Shown: positions 9,652 through 16,647 of the stretch, one piece after another
Numbering within the stretch: the first letter of the stretch is position 1
How the letters are laid out: each line of letters opens with the position of its first letter
Assembly (NCBI GenBank): GCA_033763735.1
Contig: JANRJY010000061.1
Location: forward strand, 1-48,838
Direction: 5' to 3'
From: JANRJY01 sp033763735
Lineage (GTDB): Bacteria > Bacteroidota > Bacteroidia > Cytophagales > UBA9547
Length of the DNA stretch: 48,838 nt
Notes under the pieces: generated by a model
What the model saw: the letters and a program-made list of their open reading frames with translations, nothing else
The model's database searches: none
What the model was told of the DNA's origin: nothing
Translations under genes and position numbers: made by a program

Positions 9652-10626
9652 ATGATGACCTTTCAAAAATATCCGTCACCTTTTTTGCTCCTTTTAATGG
9701 GGATAGTTGTATTGGTATATTTCCTATATGTCGGTCGCATTACATGGATAGCCATTTCTCTTCAAACCAGTTTTCGTTCTGTATTTATTAAATTAATTAC
9801 TCGAACCATCTATTTTTCATTAGTAATAATTGCTTTGATGGCTCCCTCTTTTGGAGACATTAAGAAAGAAATTAAAGCCATAGGAAAAGATATGTACATA
9901 TTAGTTGATTTGTCCAATTCTATGAATGCAAAGGATATACAACCTTCTCGTTTGGAAAAAATGAAATTCGAACTCAAAAGAATAACGGATGCCTTCAGTT
10001 CAGATAGAATTGGACTAATTATTTTTTCTTCAGATGCTTTCGTTCAATGTCCTTTGACTTACGATATTGGTGCTTTAAATTTATTTATAGAAACTTTAAA
10101 TACAAGTTTAGTGCCTTCGGCAGGCACTGATTTTGCACCTGCTTTGGAAATTGCGATGAAAAGATTTGCTAAAATGGAAACCAACAATTCAAGCAATCCT
10201 AAATCCAAAATAGTTATTCTGGTAAGTGATGGCGAAGACTTTGGAGAAGAAACTGAAGGCTTGGCAGATGACCTTGAGCGACAAGGAATTAAACTTTTTA
10301 CTGTTGGAATTGGCACCTCAGAAGGCGCAAAAATTCCTTTCGAAAATGGATTCAAAAGAGATAATAATGGAAAAATTGTTGTAAGTAAACTTAATTCAGA
10401 TGCTTTAAAAAAACTGTCCGATATCACAGGAGGCAATTATTATGAAGTATCTGATAAGCAAAATGATGTGGCCAGATTGATAAATGATATCAACAAAATT
10501 GAAGGAGAATTAAGAGAAGTAAAAACAGTGGATACATCAGCCAATAAATATTTCTATTTCCTTTTTGCGGCATTTATTTTTATGGTACTTGATATTCTTA
10601 TAACAGTTAAAACCATCAGAATATGA
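9652..10626 (+). CDS. BatA/BatB-like VWA-domain membrane protein
   Basis: This 324-aa protein has two N-terminal membrane helices (about residues 10-28 and 48-66), a von Willebrand factor A domain, and one C-terminal helix near 300-318. The MIDAS metal site is present: DLSNS (Asp86, Ser88, Ser90), a Thr in SAGTDFAPAL, and SDGED. This is the architecture of BatA/BatB in Bacteroidota 'Bacteroides aerotolerance' clusters, which are thought to form an inner-membrane complex in envelope or oxidative stress tolerance. The next gene, BatC-like, overlaps by 4 nt (ATGA), so the pair is cotranscribed and probably translationally coupled. The usual partners moxR, DUF58, batD and batE are not adjacent. 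ATG 9652 or 9655 could be the start. Confidence 0.85.
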   Translation: MMTFQKYPSPFLLLLMGIVVLVYFLYVGRITWIAISLQTSFRSVFIKLITRTIYFSLVIIALMAPSFGDIKKEIKAIGKDMYILVDLSNSMNAKDIQPSRLEKMKFELKRITDAFSSDRIGLIIFSSDAFVQCPLTYDIGALNLFIETLNTSLVPSAGTDFAPALEIAMKRFAKMETNNSSNPKSKIVILVSDGEDFGEETEGLADDLERQGIKLFTVGIGTSEGAKIPFENGFKRDNNGKIVVSKLNSDALKKLSDITGGNYYEVSDKQNDVARLINDINKIEGELREVKTVDTSANKYFYFLFAAFIFMVLDILITVKTIRI

Positions 10627-11660
10627 AAATATTAATTATTGCTTTTTTATTGGTTTTGTCAGACGATTCCTGGAACCGAATAGCGTTTGAAAACAAAGCA
10701 AAAAAAGATGCGGAAGAGGCATATGCCAAAGGTGATTATAAAGATGCAATCAACAAGTTTGGATATCTAATCGATTCTATAAAATCATCAGACGAAAAAG
10801 CAGTTTTAAATCTGGCACATTGTTATTTCAAAACAGGTGATATGGCATCCGCTGCCAAAGTATATGAAAGAGCATATAATTTGTCCGACAAAAAAGTAAA
10901 ATCTGTGGCAGCACAACAATTGGGTGTAATATCATTCAAAGGAGATAATGATAAACCTAAGGCAATCAATTATTTTAAGGAATCCTTGAAAGCAGACCCT
11001 ACCAATAAAGACGCACGTTATAATTATGAGTTTTTGAAAAAACTGATTGAAGCTAAACAAGATCCTAAGTCGAACCAGGATAAAAAAGATGACAATGGTG
11101 ATAAAAAAGACGACAAAAAAGAGGGCGGTCAGGACAAGCAAGACCAAAATAAAGATGGAAAAGGAGATGATAAGAAAGACCAAAAAGGAGACAAGAAAGA
11201 TGGAAAAGATGGAAAGGATGGCAAAAAAGATGAAAACAAAAATGGAAAGGATGGAAAAGAAAATAAAGAGGGAGACAAAGGAGATAAAAAAGAAGGTGAT
11301 AAAAGTAAGGATGACAAAAAAGGATCAGATAAAGATGGCAAAGGAGACGATAAAAATGAACAAGCCAAAGGTGATAAAGATAAAAAGGACGGCAAAGATG
11401 AAAGTACAGGCTTAGGAAAAGATGACAAAAAAGACGGCAAGGAAGATGAAAACGGAGCTGCTCAAAAAGAAAAACAAGGTGGAAAAAAAGAAAAACAAGT
11501 AATGGTAGCTAACCCGGAGGCTTTAGCCAAAATGGGCATGAACGAAGCTCGAGCCAAAATGCTATTGGATGCAATGAAATCGGGAGAAGTACAATATTTG
11601 CAACAAATGAAGCGCGAACCTGCTGCCAAAACCAAAAGCAAGAAGAAGCCGGATTGGTAA
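10623..11660 (+). CDS. BatC-like TPR protein with Lys/Asp/Gly-rich region
   Basis: This 345-aa protein begins with a signal-like hydrophobic stretch (IAFLLVLS). Two to three TPR units follow (residues about 25-135), the second with YNLSDKKVKSVAAQQLGV and YFKESLKADPTNKDARYNYEFL. A long charged low-complexity segment (about 142-280) is built from DKKDGK/GDKK-like words. The C-terminal end is better ordered (NPEALAKMGMNEARAKMLLDAMKSGEVQYLQQM). This matches BatC proteins, which pair TPRs with a disordered charged linker. It overlaps the VWA gene by 4 nt and probably acts with it at the inner membrane/periplasm. The purine-rich repetitive segment opens spurious ORFs in other frames. A RAYT transposase gene starts 11 nt after the stop. 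Confidence 0.8.
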   Translation: MKILIIAFLLVLSDDSWNRIAFENKAKKDAEEAYAKGDYKDAINKFGYLIDSIKSSDEKAVLNLAHCYFKTGDMASAAKVYERAYNLSDKKVKSVAAQQLGVISFKGDNDKPKAINYFKESLKADPTNKDARYNYEFLKKLIEAKQDPKSNQDKKDDNGDKKDDKKEGGQDKQDQNKDGKGDDKKDQKGDKKDGKDGKDGKKDENKNGKDGKENKEGDKGDKKEGDKSKDDKKGSDKDGKGDDKNEQAKGDKDKKDGKDESTGLGKDDKKDGKEDENGAAQKEKQGGKKEKQVMVANPEALAKMGMNEARAKMLLDAMKSGEVQYLQQMKREPAAKTKSKKKPDW

Positions 11661-11671
11661 TTTATTTTTAT

Positions 11672-12133
11672 ATGCCGGGGACATTTTCGAAAATATATAT
11701 TCAAGTAGTATTTGCTGTTAAATATCGTGAAGCAATTATTAATGAATCTTGGGAAAGCAGATTGTTTCAATACATTTCAGGAATTATAAAAGAAAAGGAA
11801 CAGAAGCTAATAGCTATTAATGGGATGCCAGATCATATTCATATATTTATTGGTATGAAACCAAGTTGTAATTTGAGCGATTTGGTAAGAGAAATAAAAA
11901 AGTCAAGTACTCAATTTGTAAACGAAAATAAATTTAGTAAACACAAATTTCAATGGCAAGAAGGATATGGTGCATTTTCATATGGTCATTCGCAAATTGA
12001 TGTGGTGGCAAAATACGTAATGAATCAAAAAGAACATCACAAAAGACAAAGTTTCAAAAATGAATATATTCAATTTCTTCAAAATTTTGAAGTTGAGTTT
12101 GATGAAAAATTTTTATTTAATTGGTTCGATTAA
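11672..12133 (+). CDS. REP-associated tyrosine transposase (IS200-like Y1 transposase)
   Basis: This 153-aa single-domain HUH protein belongs to the Y1_Tnp (IS200/IS605 TnpA) superfamily. The HUH motif is DHIHIF (His55, His57) after GMP, and the catalytic tyrosine is most likely Tyr115 in VAKYVMNQKEHH. IYIQVVFAVKYRE near the N-terminus is the usual first strand. There is no TnpB. The gene is followed within about 50 nt by a cluster of six palindromes, the context typical of RAYTs, domesticated transposases that process REP sequences rather than move themselves. The open frame extends to a TTG at 11654 inside the batC end; the ATG at 11672 is the better start. It follows batC in the same direction, so read-through expression is likely. 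Confidence 0.88.
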   Translation: MPGTFSKIYIQVVFAVKYREAIINESWESRLFQYISGIIKEKEQKLIAINGMPDHIHIFIGMKPSCNLSDLVREIKKSSTQFVNENKFSKHKFQWQEGYGAFSYGHSQIDVVAKYVMNQKEHHKRQSFKNEYIQFLQNFEVEFDEKFLFNWFD

Positions 12134-12186
12134 TTTTTTCTCTAAGGAGTTTCATATAAATATAGTCAATATTAAGCCATTTGTTT

Positions 12187-12202
12187 GACCCCATCGGGGG
12201 TC
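12187..12202 (+). repeat. REP palindrome A1
   Basis: GACCCC and GGGGTC form a 6-bp stem with loop ATCG. GCAG follows immediately, at the position where A2 has GTAG, and AATGTT lies a few bases further on. Confidence 0.75.
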
Positions 12203-12225
12203 GCAGGTTTTCGAATGTTATGTAT

Positions 12226-12251
12226 TATAAATGTTTAATCCCTACGGGATT
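12226..12251 (+). repeat. REP palindrome B1
   Basis: The word TATAAATGTTTAATCCC leads into the hairpin AATCCC-TAC-GGGATT (12237-12251). The lead word matches the reverse complement of repeat C1 in 16 of 17 positions, so B1 is an opposite-orientation copy of that element. Confidence 0.75.
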
Positions 12252-12268
12252 TTTCCAACATTTTCAAA

Positions 12269-12308
12269 ATTCAATATTATACCCCAAAGGGGTTAAACAT
12301 TTATAGAA
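12269..12308 (-). repeat. REP repeat C1
   Basis: This 40-nt unit is centred on the hairpin ACCCC-AAA-GGGGT (12281-12293), with flanks ATTCAATATTAT and TAAACATTTATAGAA. It is identical to C2 except at two positions (an A/G in the loop and an A/G in the 3' flank). Confidence 0.82.
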
Positions 12309-12324
12309 TTAAAATATGATTTGC

Positions 12325-12364
12325 ATTCAATATTATACCCCGAAGGGGTTAAACATTTGTAGAA
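12325..12364 (-). repeat. REP repeat C2
   Basis: This is the second 40-nt copy, 38 of 40 identical to C1, with hairpin ACCCC-GAA-GGGGT (12337-12349). The two copies are direct repeats with a 56-nt period. The 3' flank contains GTAG. Confidence 0.82.
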
Positions 12365-12385
12365 AATGTGAATTTTGCCCAATTT

Positions 12386-12402
12386 CGACCCCATCGGGGT
12401 CG
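12386..12402 (+). repeat. REP palindrome A2
   Basis: CGACCCC-ATC-GGGGTCG is a perfect 7-bp stem with a 3-nt loop. It is followed directly by TAG, giving GTAG at the stem foot, and AATGTT. It is a second copy of A1. Confidence 0.78.
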
Positions 12403-12424
12403 TAGAATGTTCATGATTTAATTT

Positions 12425-12452
12425 TTATAAATATGTTATCCCCTCGGGATAA
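12425..12452 (+). repeat. REP palindrome B2
   Basis: TTATAAATATG leads into the hairpin TTATCCC-CTC-GGGATAA (12436-12452), a diverged copy of B1. The A2-B2 spacing (about 50 nt) equals the A1-B1 spacing, so the A-B composite is itself repeated about 200 nt downstream. Confidence 0.7.
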
Positions 12453-12576
12453 TTTATTCTTTCAAGCATCCATTTTTATAAACAAAAGGGTAAGTAATTG
12501 ATTTTTGTTAAATTTATCATTTAAATAGGATTTGAATAATCTGTTTTTTTAAACTCGCTTATCCGTGAAATAAGCT

Positions 12577-12584
12577 TACCTTTA
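12577..12584 (+). promoter_or_regulatory. Possible -7 element of the desaturase promoter
   Basis: TACCTTTA matches TAnnTTTG except for the last base. It ends 17 nt before the desaturase ATG. Confidence 0.4.
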
Positions 12585-12601
12585 CTTCGTTAACCTCTGG
12601 T

Positions 12602-13630
12602 ATGGCATTTATTGATCGAATTTTACAAGAGCCTGCCTATGGGTGGACTACTCCTCAGGGACAGCTTTCTGTTCCATCTAACAAACAACTTTGGTCCGAA
12701 TTATGGAATAGAGTTAATATTTTTAAATCCAGAAAAAATTGGGTTTCATTTATCGGATGGTTTTGGGTTATTTGTATGTTGCCATTTCTTTTTATGGTTA
12801 TATTTTATTATTTTCAATGGTATACGGTTCCGCTTGTTGCCTTATATAGTGTAGTTGTAATGAGTGTACATGGCACTATTTGGTATCATAGATACAGTAC
12901 TCATCATGCTTTTGAATTCAGCAACCCTATATGGAGGTTTATTACTCAAAATTTGGTTATAAAGGTTATACCTGAAGAAGCTTATGTAGTTTCGCATCAT
13001 GTGCACCATTCGTTATCAGATCAACCAGGTGACCCTTATAATGCCACAGCAGGCATTTTATATTGTTTCTTGGCCGATACCAACCATCAAGGAATAGCAA
13101 AAAATATGAACGAAGAAGATTACAAACGAACTGCGGGATTTTTAAAACACACAGGAATTGTAATGAATAATTATAAGCAGTATCAATTTTGGGGTTCAGT
13201 AGCCAATCCATGGTACACTTTAGGGTTGTGGATACTTAATTGGTCATTTTGGTACACGGTATTTTACTTCATTGGAGGTCACGGATTGGCTTGTACCATG
13301 TTTACAGGAGCTATGATATGGGTAGTTGGTGTAAGAGTGTTCAACTATACCGGACATGGCAATGGCGAAGTAAGGCATGTGGATGGCATTGATTACGATA
13401 GAAGCAACCTGGCAATTAATCAATCGCGTCCGGGTTGGTTTGCCGGTGAATGGCACAACAACCATCACTTGTTCCCTTTAAGTGCACGTTCGGGATTTTT
13501 GCCTTATCAGTTGGACTTAGCTTGGTGTTATATATATGCACTATATAAAATAGGCGGAGTTTCCTCTTTTTATGATAATAAAAATGATTTTTATGAAAAG
13601 TATGTGAACGTTTCTAAGGTCAAAAATTAA
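12602..13630 (+). CDS. Membrane fatty-acid (acyl-CoA delta-9-type) desaturase
   Basis: This 342-aa membrane di-iron desaturase introduces a double bond into acyl chains using O2 and reduced electron carriers. All three histidine boxes are visible: HGTIWYHRYSTHH (His90, His96, His101-102), HHVHH (132-136) and EWHNNHH near residue 284. Hydrophobic segments lie at about 48-70 and 76-90, and again at about 205-245, around the boxes. The pattern HRYSTHHAF and QPGDPYN fits the stearoyl-CoA desaturase branch of the FA_desaturase family. There is no fused cytochrome b5 or ferredoxin domain, so electrons must come from a separate protein not in this window. The gene stands alone between the palindrome cluster and an esterase gene. 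ATG 12602 is clear. Confidence 0.9.
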   Translation: MAFIDRILQEPAYGWTTPQGQLSVPSNKQLWSELWNRVNIFKSRKNWVSFIGWFWVICMLPFLFMVIFYYFQWYTVPLVALYSVVVMSVHGTIWYHRYSTHHAFEFSNPIWRFITQNLVIKVIPEEAYVVSHHVHHSLSDQPGDPYNATAGILYCFLADTNHQGIAKNMNEEDYKRTAGFLKHTGIVMNNYKQYQFWGSVANPWYTLGLWILNWSFWYTVFYFIGGHGLACTMFTGAMIWVVGVRVFNYTGHGNGEVRHVDGIDYDRSNLAINQSRPGWFAGEWHNNHHLFPLSARSGFLPYQLDLAWCYIYALYKIGGVSSFYDNKNDFYEKYVNVSKVKN

Positions 13631-13732
13631 AGTAATATTTTAGATATTAAGAAAAATTAATTTGAGATTAATTTCGAATTAATAGGGTGTGTCCTAATTC
13701 ACATTTTTATTGTTCACATTTAATTTATTTAT

Positions 13733-15976
13733 ATGAATCTTTTTATTTCTCGATTACAGGCAATCTTTTTCTGTTTTTTCTTTTTAATGCTGCTATTCAA
13801 TTGTAATTCTCAAAGCAATCCTATAGGTAATGTTGAAAATGCAGATTTTAAAATACAGGTTTTTAAAGTTGGTTCTCAAGCAACAGACAAACCTTTGTTG
13901 CCTTGGATAAAATCCACTGATAAAAGCTATCTTAAAAATAAGCCCATATTTGATTTAAAAGACACAGAATCTGAGTTTTCGGCCAAAGGTTGGCTGGCTG
14001 TATCCGATGAATTTATTCATTTAAAGGTTGAAGTAAAAGACGACATTCATATCAATGAAATGGAAAAAGCTACTATTTATGGAGGAGATGGAATTGAAAT
14101 TGGGATTGACGCAAATGGAGATGCTATTGGTGAATTGAGGGGAGTACAAGGTAAAGATGACGGAAAACTTGGAATTGCTTTAACCACCAAAGGACCTGAT
14201 AGTTATGTATGGAGTTTGGGTAATCCTACAGGCTTAAACAAACCAATTGATAATAGCAATTATTCAGTCATTAGAGATGAAAAAAACAAATTAACTACTT
14301 ATGAAGTGCAAATACCGTGGGCACTTTTTCAGGTGAAAGCCGGTCAGTATGGAGTTTTGGGTATTGCGGTTCAAATAAAAGATATGGACCCTAAAAAAGA
14401 AAAAGACACTCGGTTGTATTGGGGCAAAGGAGCCGATGGAGATCCTGCTCCAGGACTTTTTGAAAAAGTAAGGATAGAAAATCCATTAAGTCAACTGGTA
14501 GTCTTAGATAACAAGGAAAGTTATATTTGGTCTCCTGCCCATTCTGCAGAAACAATTATAGCAATTGCCTCTCCTATGGACCAAACAATTTCGATTAAAT
14601 CAGGTGATAAAACACTAAATGTAACCGTATCGGGAAGTAAAAGTGATTTATCTATTTCCAGGTATATTATAAAAATGACACCAAAGTCTTTGAAAAGGAA
14701 TTTAAAATATGAAGTAACAGTATTTGAAAGTGGCAAACCTGAATCATCTAAAACTATTACTAACAACTTGGTTCTACCTGAATTAATTGTAAATGAGACT
14801 ATTCAAAGATTGGATAGCTTGAGTTATTCCAGTGAAATTCATCCTTTATTTCTTAGACATTTACAGTCTGTGAAGGCTTTAATTCAAGGAGAATGGGCTA
14901 AGTTCACCTTGTATAGAAATATAAATCCAAAAATCAGGCTAGAAACATACAATTTTATATCATCAATCAATGAAGGTTTGAAAGGAGATGCCGGAAAATG
15001 GGAAAGTTATACATCCGGTAAAATATTGTTGACTATAGCTTTTGTATCAAAAAGAGACAATACATTACAGCATTACTTGTTAAGTATCCCCAAAGATTGG
15101 GATCCTAATAAATCATATCCAATGTTAGTTGAACTTCATGGTGCAGGTAATCCGGCAGTTTTGTCCGGGACATTTAGCCAAATGGGGCCAGCCGGAGGAA
15201 AGTTAGATTTATTTGGGTATGAAAGCAATAAATCCTATGCTTCCATCTTGAGAATTGGCTATCATATTTTGCCTTTTGGAAGAGGCAATAGCGGGTATGT
15301 TGATATTGGCGAAATTGATGTATGGGAGGCAATTGATGATTTGACCAAAAATTATTTAATTGATGAAAATCGCAGATATCTGTTTGGATTTTCGATGGGC
15401 GGATCAGGAACATGGTCTATTGGTCCACTTACGCCCGATTATTGGGCAGCAATTGGTATTTATGCCGGAGGTGGAAGAAGAGGAAGAAATCCAGATATAG
15501 GCAGAAATTTAACCCAATTACCTGTTTGGCTTTGGTGTGGCGAAAAGGACGGAGGAATTGTGGGTTTTCAAAACATAATCAAAGAGATGGCAAAGTTTGG
15601 CGCGATACCAATGGCAACTTCTGTTCCTGGTCTTGGTCATAATTATGTAATGGATGCTCAAAAAGCAGGTGTTGAATGGTTGTTACAGTTTACGCGCAAA
15701 CGTCCAAACTCTTTTTCATTTGGCTCCGATTCAGAACAAAGAACAGGAATATGGGGAATAAATATGGTAAGAGATTTGACAATGTCAGGCTTACCTTATT
15801 TTGATTGTACTATTGATGGTAATACCATAAAAATTGATTCCAAAGGAACCCCCGGATTAAACGTTAAACTTGGCTCTGATGGATTAAAAATGACTGGAAA
15901 TGTAATAGTTATGTGGAATGGACAGAAATCGTATGAAGGCGAAGCAAAAACAATTCAGATAGGAACTGGATTTTAA
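13733..15976 (+). CDS. Lipoprotein with CBM9-like domain and alpha/beta-hydrolase (esterase) domain
   Basis: This 747-aa envelope protein begins with a lipoprotein signal peptide ending in LLFNC (Cys24). Residues about 55-220 resemble a carbohydrate-binding module family 9 / DOMON-like beta-sandwich (GWLAVSDEFIHLKVEVKDD, YGGDGIEIGIDANGD, YEVQIPWALF). A middle helical or linker part follows. From about residue 440 there is an alpha/beta hydrolase of the PHB-depolymerase/Esterase_D kind: oxyanion region LVELHGAG, nucleophile elbow GFSMGG (Ser554), WCGEKDGG supplying a likely Asp, and GLGHNY supplying the likely His. The family suggests hydrolysis of ester bonds on carbohydrates or other polymers at the cell surface; the substrate is unknown. 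The gene is monocistronic and converges on the carbonic anhydrase gene with a 22-nt gap. Confidence 0.72.
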   Translation: MNLFISRLQAIFFCFFFLMLLFNCNSQSNPIGNVENADFKIQVFKVGSQATDKPLLPWIKSTDKSYLKNKPIFDLKDTESEFSAKGWLAVSDEFIHLKVEVKDDIHINEMEKATIYGGDGIEIGIDANGDAIGELRGVQGKDDGKLGIALTTKGPDSYVWSLGNPTGLNKPIDNSNYSVIRDEKNKLTTYEVQIPWALFQVKAGQYGVLGIAVQIKDMDPKKEKDTRLYWGKGADGDPAPGLFEKVRIENPLSQLVVLDNKESYIWSPAHSAETIIAIASPMDQTISIKSGDKTLNVTVSGSKSDLSISRYIIKMTPKSLKRNLKYEVTVFESGKPESSKTITNNLVLPELIVNETIQRLDSLSYSSEIHPLFLRHLQSVKALIQGEWAKFTLYRNINPKIRLETYNFISSINEGLKGDAGKWESYTSGKILLTIAFVSKRDNTLQHYLLSIPKDWDPNKSYPMLVELHGAGNPAVLSGTFSQMGPAGGKLDLFGYESNKSYASILRIGYHILPFGRGNSGYVDIGEIDVWEAIDDLTKNYLIDENRRYLFGFSMGGSGTWSIGPLTPDYWAAIGIYAGGGRRGRNPDIGRNLTQLPVWLWCGEKDGGIVGFQNIIKEMAKFGAIPMATSVPGLGHNYVMDAQKAGVEWLLQFTRKRPNSFSFGSDSEQRTGIWGINMVRDLTMSGLPYFDCTIDGNTIKIDSKGTPGLNVKLGSDGLKMTGNVIVMWNGQKSYEGEAKTIQIGTGF

Positions 15977-15998
15977 TAAAATTTTTAGTTCGATTGTT

Positions 15999-16637
15999 TT
16001 ATCCCAAAGGCTTCAAGTCATATATTGCCCTTATTTCAGAAAATATTTTAACGATATCCAATTTCAAATCAATGAGTTCGCCCGTTCGTACATTGAATAC
16101 CCACCCATATATTTGAGGGAAACCTGTTTTGTACCAAGCTCTTTGTACATGATCAATTTTGATAATATTCATGCATTGTTCTTGTACATTGAGTTCAACA
16201 AGCCTATCAAATCGTTTTTGTTCATCTCCTATTGAATTAAGTTCTGCTTGATGTAATCGGTACACATCTCTTAAGGTTTGCAACCAGCTATTGAGTTGTC
16301 CCATATCGCTGGGATTCATAGCTGCTTTAACGCCACCACATTCATAATGCCCACAAACGATAATGTGTTTTACTTTCAAATGTTCCACAGCATATTGCAC
16401 TACTGAGTTAATGTTGGTATCCGTTGAAACTACCAAATTGGCAATATTTCTATGTATAAATACCTGTCCGGGTTGCATACCCATCAAATCTTCAGCAGTT
16501 ACCCGGCTATCGGCACACCCTATATACAGGTATTCCGGACTTTGACCTTTGCTAAGTTTCTTAAAGTAATCCGAATCCACTTTAAGTTTTTCGGCAATCC
16601 AATTTTTATTGTTTTGAAATATTTTTTCTAAATCCAT
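15999..16637 (-). CDS. Beta-class carbonic anhydrase
   Basis: This 212-aa enzyme interconverts CO2 and bicarbonate. The zinc-site residues are present: CADSRV (Cys41, Asp43, Arg45) and CGHYECGG (His97, Cys100). HRNIAN and the helix with VEHLKVKHIIV match the plant-type beta-CA clade. The frame is open upstream to a TTG at 16676 inside the preceding gene, but the ATG at 16637 gives the normal MDLEKIFQNNKNW start. It lies 10 nt after the bestrophin gene on the same strand, so the two are very likely one transcript. No signal peptide is seen, so it is cytoplasmic. Confidence 0.93.
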   Translation of the reverse strand: MDLEKIFQNNKNWIAEKLKVDSDYFKKLSKGQSPEYLYIGCADSRVTAEDLMGMQPGQVFIHRNIANLVVSTDTNINSVVQYAVEHLKVKHIIVCGHYECGGVKAAMNPSDMGQLNSWLQTLRDVYRLHQAELNSIGDEQKRFDRLVELNVQEQCMNIIKIDHVQRAWYKTGFPQIYGWVFNVRTGELIDLKLDIVKIFSEIRAIYDLKPLG

Positions 16638-16647
16638 ATATAAAATG

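Larger units (their letters stand above)
12134..12601. repeat. REP/BIME-like palindrome cluster region downstream of the RAYT
   Basis: This gene-free stretch holds six short GC-rich hairpins in an AT-rich background, between 12187 and 12452. Two are of type A (GACCCC...GGGGTC), two of type B (preceded by a TATAAAT-like word), and two of type C, which are type B in inverse orientation. The remainder (12453-12576) shows nothing recognisable. The last part holds the putative desaturase promoter. Confidence 0.8.

Noticed and set aside
11047..11440. Open frames on both strands over the batC charged tract (122 aa plus, 103 aa minus)
   Set aside because: They come from the purine-rich low-complexity sequence; their products are monotonous Lys/Met/Thr or Ser/Pro/Leu strings with no family resemblance.
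11654..12133. Complete IS200/IS605 insertion sequence
   Set aside because: No TnpB and no clear left/right ends flank the gene; neighbouring palindromes fit a RAYT better.
12187..12452. CRISPR array
   Set aside because: Repeats are short hairpins in mixed orientation with unequal, related spacers, and no cas genes are near; REP-type elements explain them.
13667..13683. AT-rich hairpin after the desaturase (ATTAATT-TCG-AATTAAT) as a terminator
   Set aside because: The stem has no GC pair and no T-run follows; such matches are expected in this AT-rich DNA.
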